Assembly (NCBI GenBank): GCA_020639295.1
Contig: JACKGY010000003.1
Location: forward strand, 434,001-498,000
Source: Planctomycetota bacterium
GTDB taxonomy: Bacteria > Planctomycetota > GCA-002687715 > DRQF01
Reading direction: 5' to 3'
DNA: 64,000 nucleotides
The notes under the pieces are model-generated. The model saw only the letters and a list, made by a program, of their open reading frames with translations. It had not been told where the DNA came from and did no database searches. Each line of letters opens with the position of its first letter. The stretch's first letter is position 1. The translations under genes and the position numbers were made by a program. Positions 19,749-28,956 of this stretch are shown piece after piece.

Positions 19749-20351
19749 ATGACGGAGTCCCCCACTCCGCAGGACAGCGCGCGCGACCTCGGCTCCGACG
19801 ACCTCGTTCGCCTCGGCGACTATCTGCGCCGCGTCCTCGTTCGCGCCCTGCCCGGTCGCTTCTCCAGCACGGACCTGGACGACGTCGTCCAGGAGGCGCT
19901 GGCGCGAGTCCTGGCCGGACGGAGCAGCTTCCGGGGCGAGAGCCGCTTCTCGACCTGGGCCGCCAGCGTGGCGATCCGCAGCGCGCAGACCGAGCTGCGG
20001 CGCCGGCGCAGCCGGGAGGATCGCACCCGTGGCCTCGAGGCGCTCGACTTCGAGCCCGGGCCGGCGATCGAGGACCGGACACCCGAACCGGTTGCCATTC
20101 TCGAGGGCGAGGATCTCCTCGGAGATCTACGCGAGGCGATCCGCAGCTGCCTCAGCGACCGACAGCGCTTCGCGATCATGGCCGAGCTCCGCGGGATCCC
20201 GACGGTCACCATCGCCGAACGGCTCGGCACCAATCAGAACGCGCTCTACAAGCTGGTCCACGACGCCCGCAAGCGTCTCAAGGCGGCGTTGGTGGCGGCG
20301 GGTCACGACGAGGACTCGATCTCCGCCGGGATCAGGAGGAACGAGAGATGA
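19749..20351 (+). CDS. ECF-family RNA polymerase sigma factor
   Basis: 200 residues. Region 2 is visible as LDDVVQEALARVLAGRSSFRGESRFSTWAASVAIRSA, with the FSTWA core of the -10 recognition helix. Region 4 is ILSCLSDRQRFAIMAELRGIPTVTIAERLGTN-like with a helix-turn-helix ending in KLVHDARKRLK. The stop codon overlaps the start of the next gene (ATGA), which encodes a zinc-binding anti-sigma candidate. It probably directs transcription of its own operon and possibly of the flanking HEAT genes. ATG 19749 is used; an ATG at 19739 is out of frame. Confidence 0.88.
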   Translation: MTESPTPQDSARDLGSDDLVRLGDYLRRVLVRALPGRFSSTDLDDVVQEALARVLAGRSSFRGESRFSTWAASVAIRSAQTELRRRRSREDRTRGLEALDFEPGPAIEDRTPEPVAILEGEDLLGDLREAIRSCLSDRQRFAIMAELRGIPTVTIAERLGTNQNALYKLVHDARKRLKAALVAAGHDEDSISAGIRRNER

Positions 20352-20602
20352 ACCTGCGGAACGACGAACTGGAGCGTCTGCTCCAGCTGGTGCACGACAC
20401 CGCGGACCAGGAGATCGACTGCGACGAGTTCCATGCCCGGGTGGCCGCCTACGTCGAGGCCCTGCCGGCTGGTGCCGGGGACGGACGCTTCGTCCGCCTG
20501 CGTCAGCATCTCTCGGTCTGTCCCGAGTGCGCGGAGGATCTCGAGGCCCTGCGGCGCGCGCTCGACGGTCTCGGCGGCGAAGAAAGTCCCGGACCGAGGT
20601 AA
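20348..20602 (+). CDS. Small anti-sigma-like zinc-binding protein
   Basis: 84 residues. It carries a HLSVCPECAEDL segment, matching the HxxxCxxC motif of ZAS-type anti-sigma domains, preceded by an acidic helical N-terminus (DQEIDCDEFHARVAAYVEAL). It overlaps the sigma factor gene by 4 bp and therefore is the natural candidate to bind and hold that sigma factor. There is no transmembrane helix, so it would act in the cytoplasm, perhaps responding to redox or metal state through the cysteines. The redox genes downstream make that attractive, but it is inference. Confidence 0.75.
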   Translation: MNLRNDELERLLQLVHDTADQEIDCDEFHARVAAYVEALPAGAGDGRFVRLRQHLSVCPECAEDLEALRRALDGLGGEESPGPR

Positions 20603-20662
20603 GACGGGGCGAGCCCGAAGCACCAAGCGTTCGACTCCAACGCCACTTGAAAGGAGACGAAC

Positions 20663-21226
20663 GTGAGTCCAAGGATTCCCGCACTCGACATCGACCAGGC
20701 CCCGAAGGCCGCTCGCCCGATCCTCGACTCGCTGGTGAAGGCACTCGGCATGGCGCCGAACCTCCACCGCAGTCTGGCCCACTCCCCCGCCGCGCTCGAC
20801 GGCTACGTCAAGACCGCCCAGGCGCTCGCCGGCGGCACGCTCGCGCCGCGCCTGCGCGAACAGATCGCCCTGGCGACGGCGGGCCGGAACGGCTGCCGTT
20901 ACTGCGCGTCGGCCCACCACCTGCTCGGCGGCAAGGCCGGCATTCCCGCCGACGAGCTGCACGACAACATCGCCGGCGACTCGGCCGATCCGGCGGTCCG
21001 CGTCGTCCTCGAATTCGTCGCCAAGCTGATCGACCGGCAGGGCCGCGTCGACGACGCCGACTTCGCGGCCCTGCGCGAGGTCGGACATGGCAACGCCGAG
21101 ATCGTCGAGATCATCGCCCACGTGGGCATGAACATCTTCACCAACTACTTCAACAACGCCGTCGGCACCGTGATCGACTTCCCCGCGATCGACTTCGGCG
21201 GTCACCAGCAGGAGATGAAGTCATGA
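20663..21226 (+). CDS. Carboxymuconolactone decarboxylase / AhpD-like protein
   Basis: 187 residues from GTG 20663, preceded by AAAGGAGA. The family motif C78-R-Y-C81-x-x-x-H85 is present, with an upstream glutamate-bearing helix LREQIALATAGRNG. This is the AhpD-type thiol active site, used in peroxide-linked redox reactions, rather than the lactone decarboxylase site. A helical all-alpha fold throughout fits the family. It overlaps the cytochrome P460 gene by ATGA. Its position after a sigma/anti-sigma pair suggests an oxidative or nitrosative stress response. Confidence 0.85.
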   Translation: MSPRIPALDIDQAPKAARPILDSLVKALGMAPNLHRSLAHSPAALDGYVKTAQALAGGTLAPRLREQIALATAGRNGCRYCASAHHLLGGKAGIPADELHDNIAGDSADPAVRVVLEFVAKLIDRQGRVDDADFAALREVGHGNAEIVEIIAHVGMNIFTNYFNNAVGTVIDFPAIDFGGHQQEMKS

Positions 21227-21843
21227 ACGTCCTCAGCAGCATCGTCCTGACCTCGGTCCTCGTGGCCGTGGGCTGCGCCGCCGGCATGTCCGACGGCGGC
21301 ACGAAGCCGCAGGAGAAGCCGTCGATGATGACGGAGGCGGCGCGTTTCGACGCCGAGGGCAACCTCCTCCAGCCCAAGGGCTATCGGCGCTGGATCTACG
21401 TCGGCGCGCCGCTCACCCCCAACGACATGAACAACGGCAAGGCGGCCTTTCCCGAGTTCCACAGCGTCTACGTCGACCCCGAGAGCTTCGACCACTGGGA
21501 GAAGACGGGCACCTGGCGCGACGGGACGGTGGTCCTGAAGGAACTGGTCAGCGTCGGCTCGAAGAGCGCCTCCAGCGGCAAGGGCTACTTCATGGGCGAC
21601 TTCCTCGGCCTGGAGGCCGCGGTGAAGAGCAAGCAACGGTTCCCCGACGCGGCCGGCAACTGGGGCTTCTTCCGGTTCACCGACGAGAAGGGCGGTCCGA
21701 TCCACGCCAAGGCGACGGCGCTCCCCGAGTCGGCCTGTTCGTCCTGTCACAACGCGGGCGCCGACGAGGACCTGATCTTCAGCCAGTACTATCCCGTCCT
21801 GCGGGCGGCCAAGGGGGTGACCTCCGGCATGATGGGACGGTGA
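21223..21843 (+). CDS. Cytochrome P460-family lipoprotein
   Basis: 206 residues. The N-terminus is a lipoprotein-like signal with a candidate lipidated cysteine at 18 (VAVGC). One heme c motif CSSCH is at 172-176. The fold region with WIYVGAPLTPND, FPEFHSVYVDP and TGTWRDGTVVLKELVSV matches cytochrome P460 and cytochrome c'-beta proteins. Some oxidise hydroxylamine and others bind NO; the cross-linking lysine that distinguishes P460 enzymes cannot be judged here. It should act in the periplasm, membrane-anchored. It is the last gene of the cassette and ends before a strong terminator. Confidence 0.85.
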   Translation: MNVLSSIVLTSVLVAVGCAAGMSDGGTKPQEKPSMMTEAARFDAEGNLLQPKGYRRWIYVGAPLTPNDMNNGKAAFPEFHSVYVDPESFDHWEKTGTWRDGTVVLKELVSVGSKSASSGKGYFMGDFLGLEAAVKSKQRFPDAAGNWGFFRFTDEKGGPIHAKATALPESACSSCHNAGADEDLIFSQYYPVLRAAKGVTSGMMGR

Positions 21844-22215
21844 CCGATGCGGGCCCGGCCCGGCGCGCCTCGGCGGCGATCCGGCCCTTCCTGGTCACCC
21901 ACTCGCGAGGAGGGCGGAATCCGTTCCGCCCTCCTCGCCCTTTTGTCGCCGACGTCACCGCGGGGTGACAACAGGGTCGACGCAGGGAACGGCGGAGTCC
22001 TGCCGATCTCCGCGCTCGGCCTTCACCTCGGTCTGCAAGTCGAATTCCTGAAGCGTCTTGAAGCCGCAGCGAGAATCTTGCGCGCGTCTTTCCGCTGCGG
22101 CACCTCCCCTGCTCCTCTCCTGGCGACCACGGGTTGGCCGTTCCGCGATCGTAACGGAACGGAGCTCTTCGGTGTCTCGAGCCGGTGAGCGATCTCCAGG
22201 AAAGGGAGGTTCGAC
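21844..22215. other. Interval holding a terminator and the leader of HEAT gene B
   Basis: This 372-base gap contains the strong terminator at 21905-21944, then about 270 bases of leader without coding signals. No clear -35/-10 pair is seen; the region from 22000 is slightly less GC-rich. The ribosome site GGGAGG at 22204-22209 precedes ATG 22216. Confidence 0.5.
21905..21944 (+). terminator. Rho-independent terminator of the sigma/P460 cassette
   Basis: A 15-bp perfect stem (21905-21919 with 21924-21938) closes a TCCG loop and runs into CCTTTT. It is the strongest terminator in the window and cleanly ends the cassette. Confidence 0.92.
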
Positions 22216-24168
22216 ATGAAGGTTCTCATCCATCGTTTGGCCCTCGCGCTGGGCCTCGTGCTGGGCCTGGCGCTCGCTGCCGAGGCCCATGGCGGTCAGT
22301 ACACCGGTCCCTCGGGTGGTGGTTCCACCGGCGGCTTCGCGCCGGTTGGCGTCGGCACGCCGGGGCCCGGCCCCGGTCCCGCCGGAGGCGGCACCGGAGG
22401 AGGCGGCAGCACCGCACCGGTCGGGACCGGCGTGACCACGCCCGGCGTTCCCGGTTCGTCGCAGCCCGGCTCCGGTGGTGGCCAGCCCGGCACCGGTGGC
22501 ACCGGCACCGGCGTCCCCATCTCCGGAACCACCGGCGCCAAGCCCAAGGGCAAGTCCGACCCGCTGAACAACTGGGACGCCTGGTGGTTCTTCAACGACG
22601 ATCGCTACCTCAACCTCAAGGCGAAGCTGCGCGCCGACGAGAACGAGACCACCAACATGGATCTGATCGGCGGCTCCACCGTCGGTTTCGGTGACGAGGT
22701 CAGCCGGGTCAACGCCAGGCTCATCCGCGAGGAGATCAACCCCGTCCTCAAGTACGCCCTGAAGGACTCCTTCTACGACACCCGGGCCGCGGCCCTGATC
22801 GCGCTCGGCAAGACCGGCATGCCGGAGGCCCTCGACGACATCCGGAGCCTCATGGCCGACGAGTCCATGCAGGTTCGTGAGTCGAGCTTCCTGGCGATGG
22901 GCATCCTCGGCAACCGGGAGGCGATCCCGACCCTGATCGAGGTCATGAACGACAGCGCGCTCGGCCGCAAGCTGATCGGCAACGCCAAGGAGGTCGAGAC
23001 CAGGACGCGCGCCTTCGCGGCCCTCGGCATCGGCCTGATCGGCGCCCGCGAGCGCGATCTGGGCGACACCAGCGCTCGGCAGGCCCTCGAGGCGATGCTG
23101 GCCGATCGTGACAACGAGCGTCAGGTCGACCTCCAGGCGGCCCCGATCACCGCGCTCGGCATCATGAAGGACCGGGAGTCGGTGCCCGTCCTGACCGCCT
23201 TCCTCCGGGATCGCCGGCGGCCCGCCATGCTGCGGGCGCAGGCGGCGACCGCCCTGGCGAAGATCGGTGACGTCTCGGCGCGCGGCGCGCTGGTGGAAGG
23301 GCTCGAGGACAAGGATAACGCCGTCGTCCAGTCCTGTGCCCAGGGTCTCGGTCTGATCGCCAGGCCGGACGACAAGGAGATCGTCGACCGGCTGCAGAAG
23401 CTGCTGCGTTCGGCGCCCGACGTCGGCGCGAAGAACTTCGCGATCATGGCGCTCGCGCAGATCGGCGGCGAGGACAACCGCAACCTGCTCTGCCGGTTGA
23501 TCGGCGGCGGCAACACCACCGAGCGGGCCTTCGCAGCCCTCGCGCTGGGTGTCTACCTCCATCAGCATCCGGCCGATGGCGCCCGGTCCGAAGTCGCCGC
23601 CCTGCTCCACAAGCAGTTCAAGAACGAGAAGAACCCCGACTTCCGTGGCGCCTGCGCTATCGCCCTGGGTCTCGCCGGCCATGACGCGGCCGGTCCGGAC
23701 CTGCTCGAGATCCTGCAGAAGGCCGGCCAGCCGGCGCTGCGCGGTCACGTCTGCATCGGTCTCGGCCTGATGCGCCACGAGGCGGCGATCAAGGAGATCC
23801 GGCGGACGGTCGCGGATCGCGGCGACGTCGATCTCCGCCGCAACGCGGCCGTGGCCCTCGGTCTGATGGGCGACGGGGAGGCGGTCCGCGTCCTGCAGCG
23901 CGAGATCGAGGCCTCGGAGAACAGCATGGCGGTCCAGGGCGCGGTCACCCAGGGACTGGGCTTCATCGGCGATCGCAGCGCGGTCCCGACCCTGGTCCGG
24001 TTCCTGCGGGAACGTGATCGCTATCAGGACGTCACCCGTGCCTTCGCGGCGGTGGCGCTCGGTCTGCTCGGCGACAAGGATGATCTGCCGATCCTCTCCC
24101 TGATCGCCGAGAACAGCAACTACCTGAGCCGGAGCAACGCGCTGGTCGAGGTCATGACCATCCTCTGA
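22216..24168 (+). CDS. Secreted Gly/Pro-rich HEAT-repeat protein, paralogue B
   Basis: 650 residues and collinear with the protein at 17619-19574 over its full length. It has a signal peptide to about 24 (ending AAEA), then AHGGQY, a Gly/Pro-rich linker to about 112, a WWFFNDDRYLNLKAK segment, and HEAT repeats to the C-terminus. The two proteins share long identical blocks such as ALIALGK and VRESSFLAMGILGN, while the linker sequence differs, so they arose by duplication and have diverged. The gene has its own ribosome site and terminator, which suggests separate expression. Confidence 0.85.
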   Translation: MKVLIHRLALALGLVLGLALAAEAHGGQYTGPSGGGSTGGFAPVGVGTPGPGPGPAGGGTGGGGSTAPVGTGVTTPGVPGSSQPGSGGGQPGTGGTGTGVPISGTTGAKPKGKSDPLNNWDAWWFFNDDRYLNLKAKLRADENETTNMDLIGGSTVGFGDEVSRVNARLIREEINPVLKYALKDSFYDTRAAALIALGKTGMPEALDDIRSLMADESMQVRESSFLAMGILGNREAIPTLIEVMNDSALGRKLIGNAKEVETRTRAFAALGIGLIGARERDLGDTSARQALEAMLADRDNERQVDLQAAPITALGIMKDRESVPVLTAFLRDRRRPAMLRAQAATALAKIGDVSARGALVEGLEDKDNAVVQSCAQGLGLIARPDDKEIVDRLQKLLRSAPDVGAKNFAIMALAQIGGEDNRNLLCRLIGGGNTTERAFAALALGVYLHQHPADGARSEVAALLHKQFKNEKNPDFRGACAIALGLAGHDAAGPDLLEILQKAGQPALRGHVCIGLGLMRHEAAIKEIRRTVADRGDVDLRRNAAVALGLMGDGEAVRVLQREIEASENSMAVQGAVTQGLGFIGDRSAVPTLVRFLRERDRYQDVTRAFAAVALGLLGDKDDLPILSLIAENSNYLSRSNALVEVMTIL

Positions 24169-24231
24169 ACGCCGGAGAGGTCGTCCGCGCCGCTCCCTGG
24201 AGCCGCGGGCGAGGAAGGTCCGGATGGTGAC

Positions 24232-24267
24232 GCCCCGGAGGCTTCGTGCCTCCGGGGCCTCCCTTTT
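24232..24267 (+). terminator. Rho-independent terminator after HEAT protein B
   Basis: An 11-bp stem (24232-24242 with 24248-24258), 5-base loop, followed by CTCCCTTTT. Confidence 0.85.
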
Positions 24268-24408
24268 CCTCGACCGGTCGGCGGCCGACCGAGCCCGTCC
24301 GTCCGGACGGGGGCCGGCGTCGCCCCCCGCCGCGACAATCCACCGCGCGAATCGCAAGGCCGACCGAGCCGGATCGGCTCGAAAGCGTTCCGCCCCGCCC
24401 GGCCGGGG

Positions 24409-24437
24409 TTTTCCAGCCGCCTGTTCGACCATAGGAT
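24409..24437 (+). promoter_or_regulatory. Candidate promoter for gltA
   Basis: TTTTCC at 24409 and TAGGAT at 24432 are separated by 17 bases. Match to a housekeeping promoter is moderate and the leader would be about 90 bases. Confidence 0.3.
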
Positions 24438-24534
24438 GGGAACGCGCGGGGTGGTCCGGGGTCAGGCCCCGGATGCCCTCCAGAATCGCGGGGCGACCGG
24501 CGTGGCCGCCCCCCCGAGGGAGCACGAGGGAAAC

Positions 24535-25803
<1,269 letters not shown>

Positions 25804-25824
25804 AGTCACCGACACGAATCGCCA

Positions 25825-25856
25825 GAGGGCCGGGCACCAAGCCCGGCCCTCGCCAT
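25825..25856 (+). terminator. Terminator after gltA
   Basis: An 11-bp stem (25825-25835 with 25841-25851) with an ACCAA loop and a short CCATTT trail. Confidence 0.75.
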
Positions 25857-25885
25857 TTCGGTCCCACCAACTCCCGGAGCAGACG

Positions 25886-27949
25886 ATGACCAAGTCCCTG
25901 CTGCCCTTCGCCCTCGGCCTGGCGATCCTGTGCTCCACCCTCAGCGAAGCCCGGGCCCAACCGGCGCTCGACGAGCACGAGGCCTGTACCCTGCGCAGCG
26001 TCGTGGCGGCGCGGCTCTCGCCGGATGGACGCCTCGTCGCCTACGAGACCTCACTAGCCCGCGACCCGCGGCGCGAGGACGGCCCGGCCGGGCACGAGCT
26101 GCGGATCCTCGGCGTGGACGAGGACGGGCCGGGGAGGTTCTACCTCGACGGTTCCTTCTCCTCGTGGCGCTGGCATCCCGATGGCCGCTCCATCCTCTTT
26201 CTCGATCGCCGCGGCGACGACGTCGCGACCTCGCTCTACCGCCTGCCGATCGACGGGGGCGAGGCACGGCGTCTGTTCGCGCCGGTGGCCTCCATCCGCC
26301 ACTGGGATCTCGGCGGCGACGGCGATCTCCTGGTCTACACCTGCGCGGTCCCCGCGCCGCCGGAGGCGGAACGCGGGCGTGGCTTCGACCAGTACCTCTT
26401 CGGGACCCGGGAGACCGAGGTGGCCCTCCACGTCGTCCGCCTCGGGACGGGCCTGGACCAGCGCATCGAGCTGGACGGCGCGCCCTGGTCCCCGGTGGTC
26501 GCGCCGGACAGAAGGAAGGTCGCCTTCTGGCGCTCGCCCAGCTCGAGCACCGACGACGGCTACATGAAGAAGCGCCTCTGGCTCCTCGATCTCGAGACCG
26601 GCCGAGCCGGCCCCTGGGTCGACAATCCGGGCAAGGTCGGCGATCTGGTCTGGAGCCCGGACTCGGATCGCGTGGCCTACGTCTCGGCGGTCGACGCCCA
26701 CGACCCGAAGGAGAGCAGCCTGATGCTGGCGAAGCTGGGCGAAGCCCGGGCGCGCCAGCTCAGCCCGGCCGATCTCGAGGGTCACGTGGCGGCGCCGGTC
26801 TGGACCCGAGCGGAGAGTCCCGACGGGCCGGTCGACCGCATCTACGTCCTGGTCGAACGCGGCCTGATCAGTGAGGTCATGTTCCTGGCGCCCGACGGCG
26901 GCGAACTGCAGCATCCCGCTCGCATCGTCGCGGTGGCCGGCGCCGACCGTGATCCGGTGATCTGGCGGAGCCTGGACGTCGCGGTCACGGCGAAGGGGCC
27001 GATCTTCGCGGCGACGGCCGATTCGGCGCGCCACCCCGGCGAGGTCTTCGTCCAGGGTCGGCGGCGGAGCTTCTCGAATCCGCGGACGCTCGACTCGGGG
27101 GCGGGACGCCGGCTCGGCGAGCAGGAAGGGGTCCGCTATCGCGCGCGCGACGGCCTCGAGATCGAGGGCGTGCTGATCTGGCCCACCGACTACGAGGAGG
27201 GCAAGCTCTACCCCCTGATCTGCGTGATCCACGGTGGTCCCGAAGCCCACTACGCGGACGGCTGGCTGACCTCCTACTCGATGCCCGGACAGGTCGCGGC
27301 GGCGCGCGGCTACTTCGTCTTCCACCCCAACTACCGGAGTTCGACCGGACGTGGCGTCGCCTTCTCGAAGGCCGGGCAGGGACGAGCGGCGCGGGAGGAG
27401 TTCGACGACATCGTCGATGGCATCGACCATCTGGTCGACCGCCACCTGGTCGATCGCGACAAGGTCGGGATCACCGGCGGCAGCTACGGCGGCTACGCCA
27501 GCGCCTGGGCCGCCACCTACTACTCGGATCGATTCGCCGCCAGCGTCATGTTCGTCGGCATCAGCGAGCAGATCTCGAAGGTCTTCACCACCGACATCCC
27601 GGAGGAGAGCTACCTGGTCCACTGGCGGAAGCGCCCCTTCGGCAACTGGCAGAGCTTCCTCGAGGCCAGCCCGATCTACTGGGTCGAGCGGGCCCACACG
27701 CCGCTGCTCATCCTCCATGGCGAGAAGGACCCGCGCGTGCCGGTCGCCCAGAGCATCGCGCTCCATCGCGCGCTGAAGATGAAGGGCGACGTTCCGGTGC
27801 GCCTCGTGCTCTATCCGCGCGAGCAACACGGCAATCGCAACGCGGCCGCGCGCTTCGACTACGCGCTCCGGATGATGCGCTGGTTCGATACCTACCTGCG
27901 GGGGCCGGGCGTGATGCCGGCCGAGAAGGTCGACTACGGGATCAAGTGA
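25886..27949 (+). CDS. Secreted S9-family prolyl oligopeptidase-like peptidase
   Basis: 687 residues. A signal peptide (about 1-25, ending ARAQ) directs export. The N-terminal 400 residues form a beta-propeller-like part with repeated WSPDSDR-type blades. The C-terminal alpha/beta-hydrolase domain has the nucleophile motif GGSYGGYAS, the aspartate in HGEKDPRVP and the histidine in EQHGNRN, so the triad is complete. It should cleave short peptides in the periplasm. A second S9 enzyme lies at 33553-35580, and an aminopeptidase P and leucyl aminopeptidase are also in the window, suggesting a peptide-scavenging lifestyle (inference). Confidence 0.92.
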   Translation: MTKSLLPFALGLAILCSTLSEARAQPALDEHEACTLRSVVAARLSPDGRLVAYETSLARDPRREDGPAGHELRILGVDEDGPGRFYLDGSFSSWRWHPDGRSILFLDRRGDDVATSLYRLPIDGGEARRLFAPVASIRHWDLGGDGDLLVYTCAVPAPPEAERGRGFDQYLFGTRETEVALHVVRLGTGLDQRIELDGAPWSPVVAPDRRKVAFWRSPSSSTDDGYMKKRLWLLDLETGRAGPWVDNPGKVGDLVWSPDSDRVAYVSAVDAHDPKESSLMLAKLGEARARQLSPADLEGHVAAPVWTRAESPDGPVDRIYVLVERGLISEVMFLAPDGGELQHPARIVAVAGADRDPVIWRSLDVAVTAKGPIFAATADSARHPGEVFVQGRRRSFSNPRTLDSGAGRRLGEQEGVRYRARDGLEIEGVLIWPTDYEEGKLYPLICVIHGGPEAHYADGWLTSYSMPGQVAAARGYFVFHPNYRSSTGRGVAFSKAGQGRAAREEFDDIVDGIDHLVDRHLVDRDKVGITGGSYGGYASAWAATYYSDRFAASVMFVGISEQISKVFTTDIPEESYLVHWRKRPFGNWQSFLEASPIYWVERAHTPLLILHGEKDPRVPVAQSIALHRALKMKGDVPVRLVLYPREQHGNRNAAARFDYALRMMRWFDTYLRGPGVMPAEKVDYGIK

Positions 27950-27952
27950 ACG

Positions 27953-28897
27953 ATGAGTGCCGCCGCACCTGACGCCAAGGGCGTGATCAAGGCCCTGATC
28001 GCCGGCATCGCCGCCAACCTGGCGATCGCCATCTGCAAGTTCCTGGCCTTCCTGTTCACCGGGTCGGCCGCGATGCTCGCCGAAAGCCTGCACTCCTTCG
28101 CGGACACCTCGAACCAGGGGCTCCTGGCCCTCGGTCTCAAACGGGGGGCGATTCCGCCGAACGAGAAGCACCCCTTCGGGCACCAGAAGGAACGCTACTT
28201 CTGGGCTTTCATCGTCAGCCTGATGATCTTCCTGCTGGGCGGTGCCTTCGCGATCTACGAAGGCGTCCACAAGCTCGGTTCCGAGGAGAAGCTCGCCAAC
28301 GTGGGCTGGAGCTACGGCGCGCTCGCCTTCGCCCTCGTGGTCGAGGGCTTCGCCCTGCGCGTGGCCTACCGCGAGTTCCAGGAACTCCGCCGCGAGCAGC
28401 CGGGCCCGCTGCTCCAGGTCCTGCGCGAGACCAAAGACCCAACCCTGCCGACCGTGATGTTCGAGGACGCGGCGGCGGTGGTCGGCCTCCTGGTCGCCCT
28501 GCTCGGCGTCACGCTCACGGTGATCACGGGCGACGCCATCTGGGACGCCCTGGCCTCGATCGTGATCGGCGTCGTCCTGGTCGGGGTCGCCTTCTTCCTC
28601 GCGGTGGAGAGCCACAGCCTCCTGGTCGGCGAGGCGGCCAGCGCCCAGGACCAGGCGACGATCCGGCGGCTGGCCGAACTCGACCCCGCGGTCGAACGGA
28701 TCGTGGAACTGCTCACCCTTCAGCTCGGGCCGCAGAGCATCCTGATCGCCCTGACCCTCGATTTCCGCGACGACATGCGGACCGAGGGCATCGAGAACAG
28801 CGTCCTCCGGCTCGAGGAGTCGATCCGCCGCGACCTGCCCAGCGCCCGCTACATCTTCGTCGAGGCCGGCAGCTTCCGCCCGCCCGCCCAGGCCTGA
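27953..28897 (+). CDS. Cation diffusion facilitator transporter
   Basis: 314 residues with five or six predicted membrane segments and a cytoplasmic C-terminal domain. The HSFAD metal-site motif in membrane helix 2 (SLHSFADTSNQ), the HPFGHQKERYFWAF block and a second site in helix 5 fit the CDF/ZitB group that exports zinc, iron or cobalt in exchange for protons. The metal cannot be assigned. It follows the peptidase gene by 3 bp and is probably cotranscribed with it; a link through a metal-dependent function is speculative, because the S9 enzyme is not a metalloprotein. Confidence 0.9.
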   Translation: MSAAAPDAKGVIKALIAGIAANLAIAICKFLAFLFTGSAAMLAESLHSFADTSNQGLLALGLKRGAIPPNEKHPFGHQKERYFWAFIVSLMIFLLGGAFAIYEGVHKLGSEEKLANVGWSYGALAFALVVEGFALRVAYREFQELRREQPGPLLQVLRETKDPTLPTVMFEDAAAVVGLLVALLGVTLTVITGDAIWDALASIVIGVVLVGVAFFLAVESHSLLVGEAASAQDQATIRRLAELDPAVERIVELLTLQLGPQSILIALTLDFRDDMRTEGIENSVLRLEESIRRDLPSARYIFVEAGSFRPPAQA

Positions 28898-28905
28898 GAC
28901 GAGAA

Positions 28906-28937
28906 GGCGGTCGGCCCCGGGACCGGGACCGACCGCC
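28906..28937. terminator. Bidirectional hairpin between convergent genes
   Basis: A 9-bp GGCGGTCGG/CCGACCGCC stem with a GC-rich loop lies between the CDF gene and the convergent aminopeptidase P gene. It lacks a T tract on either side. Confidence 0.5.
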
Positions 28938-28956
28938 CCTCGAGATGCGGGACGGA

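Larger units (their letters stand above)
24169..24534. other. Non-coding interval before gltA
   Basis: These 366 bases hold the terminator of HEAT gene B (24232-24267), a weak promoter candidate (24409-24437) and a GC-rich leader of about 95 bases. Nothing else is recognisable; frames open here lack conserved sequence. Confidence 0.5.
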
